From Actinomadura violacea (lineage in GTDB: Bacteria > Actinomycetota > Actinomycetes > Streptosporangiales > Streptosporangiaceae): a DNA stretch of 64,000 nucleotides. Position numbers and translations under genes: made by a program. The DNA is taken from positions 62,001 through 126,000 of the forward strand of contig NZ_JAGEPF010000017.1 of assembly GCF_017573465.1 (NCBI RefSeq), in the 5' to 3' direction. Below the pieces are notes generated by a model that was given only the letters and a program-made list of their open reading frames with translations, did not search any database and had not been told where the DNA came from. This document shows, in pieces, positions 61,698-64,000 of the stretch; the stretch's first letter is position 1; every line of letters starts with the position of its first letter.

Positions 61698-62084
61698 CTA
61701 GTACGTCGAACCGGTGGACGCGGCGCTGCCGAACATGATCGCCCACAGCCAGAGGTAGAAGATCCAGACGATCACCCACAGGCCGGTCACGATGTAGCCG
61801 AGGATGAGGCCGGCGGTGGCCATCCCCGCGCCCTCCTCGCGCGTCCGCCTGATCTGGCTCTGCGCGACGTGCCCGAAGATGATCGCCAGGATCGACGTCG
61901 TGCCGCAGCTGATGATGCCGACCAGGCCCAGGATCATCGCCGCGGTCGCCATGCCGTTGGTCCCGCGGGTGACCGGCGCGCCGCCGCCGTAGTAGTGGTG
62001 CTGGACGGCCGGCTGCGAGTACGGCTGGGGAGCGTAGGGGTCGTTCGAGCCGTAGCCGTAGGGATCGTACGGAGGCTGGGCCAT
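61698..62084 (-). CDS. DUF4190-type small membrane protein
   Basis: A 128-residue protein. A Pro/Tyr-rich N-terminus (PPYDPYGYGSNDPYAPQPYS) is followed by the DUF4190 pair of membrane segments: NGMATAAMILGLVGIISCGT with AIIFGHVAQSQIRRTREEGA, then GMATAAGLILGYIV-like AGLILGYIVTGLWVIVWIF. The GHxAxxQI motif is characteristic. The function is unknown; such proteins are abundant in actinobacteria. ATG at 62084 with GGGAG 5 nt upstream. Confidence 0.85.
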   Translation of the reverse strand: MAQPPYDPYGYGSNDPYAPQPYSQPAVQHHYYGGGAPVTRGTNGMATAAMILGLVGIISCGTTSILAIIFGHVAQSQIRRTREEGAGMATAGLILGYIVTGLWVIVWIFYLWLWAIMFGSAASTGSTY

Positions 62085-62332
62085 GGGGGCTCCCGATCGG
62101 TTCGCGCGCCCGCCGCCGAGAGGACGCGCGTGCGCTGATGGGCTGGGGTTCCGGATTATGCCAGTGTGACGTGACATCGCGATTTTGTCGCCATGCCGCC
62201 GTCACCGAGGTTGGATGCCGCGCGCGCCGTCCGGGTTCCACGAATGGCCTGATCGTGCCACCGCGCCCGTCCGCCGCCCGGCGCCGGAACGTCCCCCCGG
62301 GCCCGCCTGCGCCGCCCCGGAGGCCCGGCCGA

Positions 62333-63100
62333 TCAGAGGTTGTCGCGCAGCCAGGAGATGTCGGCGGCCTGGCCGGCGGCGGGCGTCTCCACCACGACCG
62401 GCGCGTCCGCCGCCCGCACCACGGTGAGGATCAGCTCGGGGTCGATGCTGCCGCTGCCGAGGTTGGCGTGCCGGTCGGCGCCGGACCCGAACGCGTCCCG
62501 GCTGTCGTTGCAGTGCACGAGGTCGATGCGGCCGGTAATGGCCTTGATCCGGTCGACCGCGTCGACGAGCTCCTCGCCGGCGGCGTGCGCGTGGCAGGTG
62601 TCGAGGCAGAAGCCGAGCTTGTCCTCCAGCCCGGGGACGCCCGACAGCACCTCCCACAACCGGGAGATCCGGTCGAACCTGCGGGCCATCGCGTTGCCGC
62701 CGCCCGCGGTGTTCTCGATGAGCACCGGGATCGGGCAGTCGGTGCGCTCGAACACCTTGCGCCAGTTCTCGAAGCCGGTCTCCGGGTCGTCGTCCTTCAG
62801 CACGTGCCCGCCGTGCACGATCAGCCCCTTCGCGCCGATCGACGCGGCCGCCTCCAGCTGCTGGGCGAGGTTCTTTCGGCTCGGGATGCGGATCCGGTTG
62901 TTGGACGTCGCCACGTTGATCGTGTACGGGGCGTGCACGTAGACGTCCACGCCGGAGCCCGCCAGCGCTTCGACGCCCTCCGGCAGGACGGGCTTCTTCC
63001 AGCCCTGCGGGTCGCCGAGGAAGAACTGGACGACGTCGGCTCCTACCGCGCGGGCGTTGTCGAGCGGGTCGGTCTGGTCGACGTGGGCTCCGATGCGCAT
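62333..63100 (-). CDS. nfo: Endonuclease IV-like AP endonuclease (TIM barrel)
   Basis: A 255-residue sugar-phosphate-isomerase/EndoIV-fold protein. The start RIGAHVDQTDPLDNARAVGA and the metal ligands are visible: VYVHAPYTINVA, GLIVHGGHV, PVLIENTAGGG, LGFCLDTCHAHAAGEEL, LVHCNDSRDAFGSGADRHAN and PVVVETPA. The order and spacing match deoxyribonuclease IV, which cuts at abasic sites in base-excision repair using three zinc ions. It is slightly shorter than E. coli Nfo (285). ATG at 63100 has no ribosome-binding site; TAACCT ends 7 nt upstream, as for a leaderless mRNA. Confidence 0.88.
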   Translation of the reverse strand: MRIGAHVDQTDPLDNARAVGADVVQFFLGDPQGWKKPVLPEGVEALAGSGVDVYVHAPYTINVATSNNRIRIPSRKNLAQQLEAAASIGAKGLIVHGGHVLKDDDPETGFENWRKVFERTDCPIPVLIENTAGGGNAMARRFDRISRLWEVLSGVPGLEDKLGFCLDTCHAHAAGEELVDAVDRIKAITGRIDLVHCNDSRDAFGSGADRHANLGSGSIDPELILTVVRAADAPVVVETPAAGQAADISWLRDNL

Positions 63101-63107
63101 GGCACCG

Positions 63108-63113
63108 AGGTTA
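63108..63113 (-). promoter_or_regulatory. -10-like TAACCT placed for a leaderless start of the nfo-like gene
   Basis: On the minus strand TAACCT is followed by 7 nt and the ATG. No ribosome-binding site is seen. Confidence 0.55.
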
Positions 63114-63187
63114 TCCGCGCCCTGCGACGTTTCGCTCCGCAACGCGCGCCGGCGGGGGTGCGGTGCGCCGGCGGAGGCGGTGCGCGG

Positions 63188-63496
63188 TCAGAGCGAGAAA
63201 CCGCCGTGGCTGATCGCGAAGCCGGCGCCGACGAACGAGCCGACCATGCCGATGACGTTCAGCCAGCGCTCGTTGGTCGTCGCCGAGATCATCTGGGAGA
63301 CGAGCGCGAGCGGCAGCCCGATGACGCCGACGACGAGGCCGACGAAGTGGGCCGACGGGATGCCCCCGCCGAGGACGAGCGCGGCGATCCCGAGGGTGAA
63401 CGCCACGACGGCGAGGACGTCCTGCAACCGGTGGCTCTCGGGCTCCGCCCGGCTCTCCGCGGTCGCGTGCCGACTGCCGGCTACCTGGTCGGGCAT
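63188..63496 (-). CDS. Small membrane protein, unknown function
   Basis: A 102-residue protein with a hydrophilic N-terminus of about 25 residues and three hydrophobic stretches (DVLAVVAFTLGIAALVLGGG, HFVGLVVGVIGLPLALVSQM, WLNVIGMVGSFVGAGFAISH). No motif identifies it. ATG at 63496 with GAGGAGG 5 nt upstream is a strong start. It lies 87 nt before the nfo-like gene on the same strand. Confidence 0.8.
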   Translation of the reverse strand: MPDQVAGSRHATAESRAEPESHRLQDVLAVVAFTLGIAALVLGGGIPSAHFVGLVVGVIGLPLALVSQMISATTNERWLNVIGMVGSFVGAGFAISHGGFSL

Positions 63497-63562
63497 CCGG
63501 ACCTCCTCACTTCATGGTGCCCCGCGCGCGACGCGTGGTGGGCGCGGGACCGGACGGACCAT

Positions 63563-63757
63563 GTGCGTAAAGGAATGCCCAGCCGATCGGAAGATCAACC
63601 GGCGGAGCCGCTCGAAATGTCGGCGCCAGGGGGTACGGTCGAACAAGGATTCGAGAACACGGCCGGGACCCGGGCGGACGCCGGGGTCCGGGAGGAGCGA
63701 ACCGTGAGGGAGAGCGTGCCGGCCCGCGCGGGCCGGGGAGCGGAGGCGAGGCGATGA
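63563..63757 (+). CDS. Very short hypothetical protein, uncertain
   Basis: A 64-residue frame from GTG 63563, with composition Glu/Arg/Ala-rich (EMSAPGGTVEQGFENTAGTR). It ends in a TGA that overlaps the ATG of the next short gene by 4 nt, the coupling seen between real genes here. There is no clear ribosome-binding site. It could equally be upstream non-coding DNA. Confidence 0.3.
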   Translation: MRKGMPSRSEDQPAEPLEMSAPGGTVEQGFENTAGTRADAGVREERTVRESVPARAGRGAEARR

Positions 63758-63918
63758 ACTCCAGCGAACTCGTGGTCATCGGCGACGCGGAGCTCGTCGA
63801 GGAGCTGTCCATGCTGACGACCCAGACCGCCCGCATGCGGGCGCGGATGGCCGACATCATGGCCGAGCTCGAACGGCGGCGCCGCAGTACCCCGGGCCAT
63901 CCGGCCGCGCGCCGCTGA
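63754..63918 (+). CDS. Short hypothetical protein with helical repeat
   Basis: A 54-residue frame from ATG 63754 with GGAGG 7 nt upstream. The product (SSELVVIGDAELVEELSMLT, then TARMRARMADIMAELERRRR) is charged and predicted helical with a heptad-like Met/Leu pattern, so a short coiled coil is likely. No family was recognised. The last 80 bases of the window after it hold no visible feature. Confidence 0.5.
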   Translation: MNSSELVVIGDAELVEELSMLTTQTARMRARMADIMAELERRRRSTPGHPAARR

Positions 63919-64000
63919 CCGCCCGCCGCGCCTCCGCGTCCGTCCCGCGCGCTCGACGGCCGGGCCCGGTACGCCCGGCGGCTCGGGTCGGGCAGGCCGG

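Overview
The window is a high-GC chromosomal segment of an actinobacterium centred on the replication origin. The evidence is the gene order dnaA - dnaN - gnd - recF - dciA - gyrB - gyrA - DUF3566 - tRNA-Ile on one side of dnaA and rpmH - rnpA - yidD - yidC - jag - rsmG - parA - parB on the other. Further support comes from actinobacterial-type DnaA boxes (TTGTCCACA), TTG starts on dnaN, gyrB and jag, parS-like sites near GTTTCACGTGAAAC, and the ino1/padR/PBP/GT87 neighbourhood also seen near oriC in Mycobacterium and Streptomyces. The very long DnaA domain II and the overall style suggest a Thermomonosporaceae (Actinomadura-like) genome. That family-level placement is inference.

Layout. 1-3.8 kb: a CPBP membrane protease, sensor kinase and NarL-type regulator operon with 4-nt overlaps, and a lipoprotein alpha/beta hydrolase. 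Both units have an ungapped, similar 72-nt promoter block. 3.9-4.5 kb: a doubtful small ORF, a terminator and tRNA-Ile. 4.5-17.5 kb: the replication cluster, all on the minus strand, with oriC at 14.65-15.32 kb. 18.2-20.7 kb: the rpmH-jag ribosome/RNase P/membrane insertase operon. 20.7-22.4 kb: a 1-kb intergenic segment with a tandem repeat, a palindromic pair of DnaA boxes and two hairpins, then a DUF6458 membrane gene. 22.4-25.3 kb: rsmG-parA-parB. 25.3-27.0 kb: a gene-poor stretch carrying four of the five parS-like sites and short tandem repeats.

27-34 kb: an ATP-grasp (Ddl-like) ligase, a PLP aminotransferase, a GNAT acetyltransferase, trxA-trxB, a dienelactone-hydrolase-like protein and an ECF sigma factor (SigM type) with its zinc anti-sigma factor. 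34-42 kb: a small secreted protein, then the cell-wall group of a pseudokinase with an extracellular domain, the lipid II flippase MurJ, a DUF6049 protein and a YbaK-type deacylase. 42-48.5 kb: the CCA-adding enzyme, BioA, an MFS exporter and an orphan peptide-binding lipoprotein. 48.6-59.3 kb: inositol-phosphate synthase, a PadR regulator with a clear operator, two tandem class A penicillin-binding proteins and a GT87 polyprenyl-sugar glycosyltransferase. 59.3-64 kb: a MerR regulator, a toastrack-like protein, an orphan barstar, small membrane proteins, an endonuclease IV-like protein and two very short ORFs.

Functionally, most of the window is core: replication initiation and segregation, protein insertion, redox and peptidoglycan export/synthesis. 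No prophage, insertion sequence, CRISPR array or biosynthetic cluster was recognised, and no clearly new multi-gene system was found. The less explained signals are the shared 72-nt promoter, the DUF6049/murJ reading-frame overlap, the DnaA-box palindrome 6 kb from oriC, and the duplicated penicillin-binding proteins with matching leaders and Cys tails. Gene ends were read from the sequence. Family names rest on recognised motifs, not on a database search.
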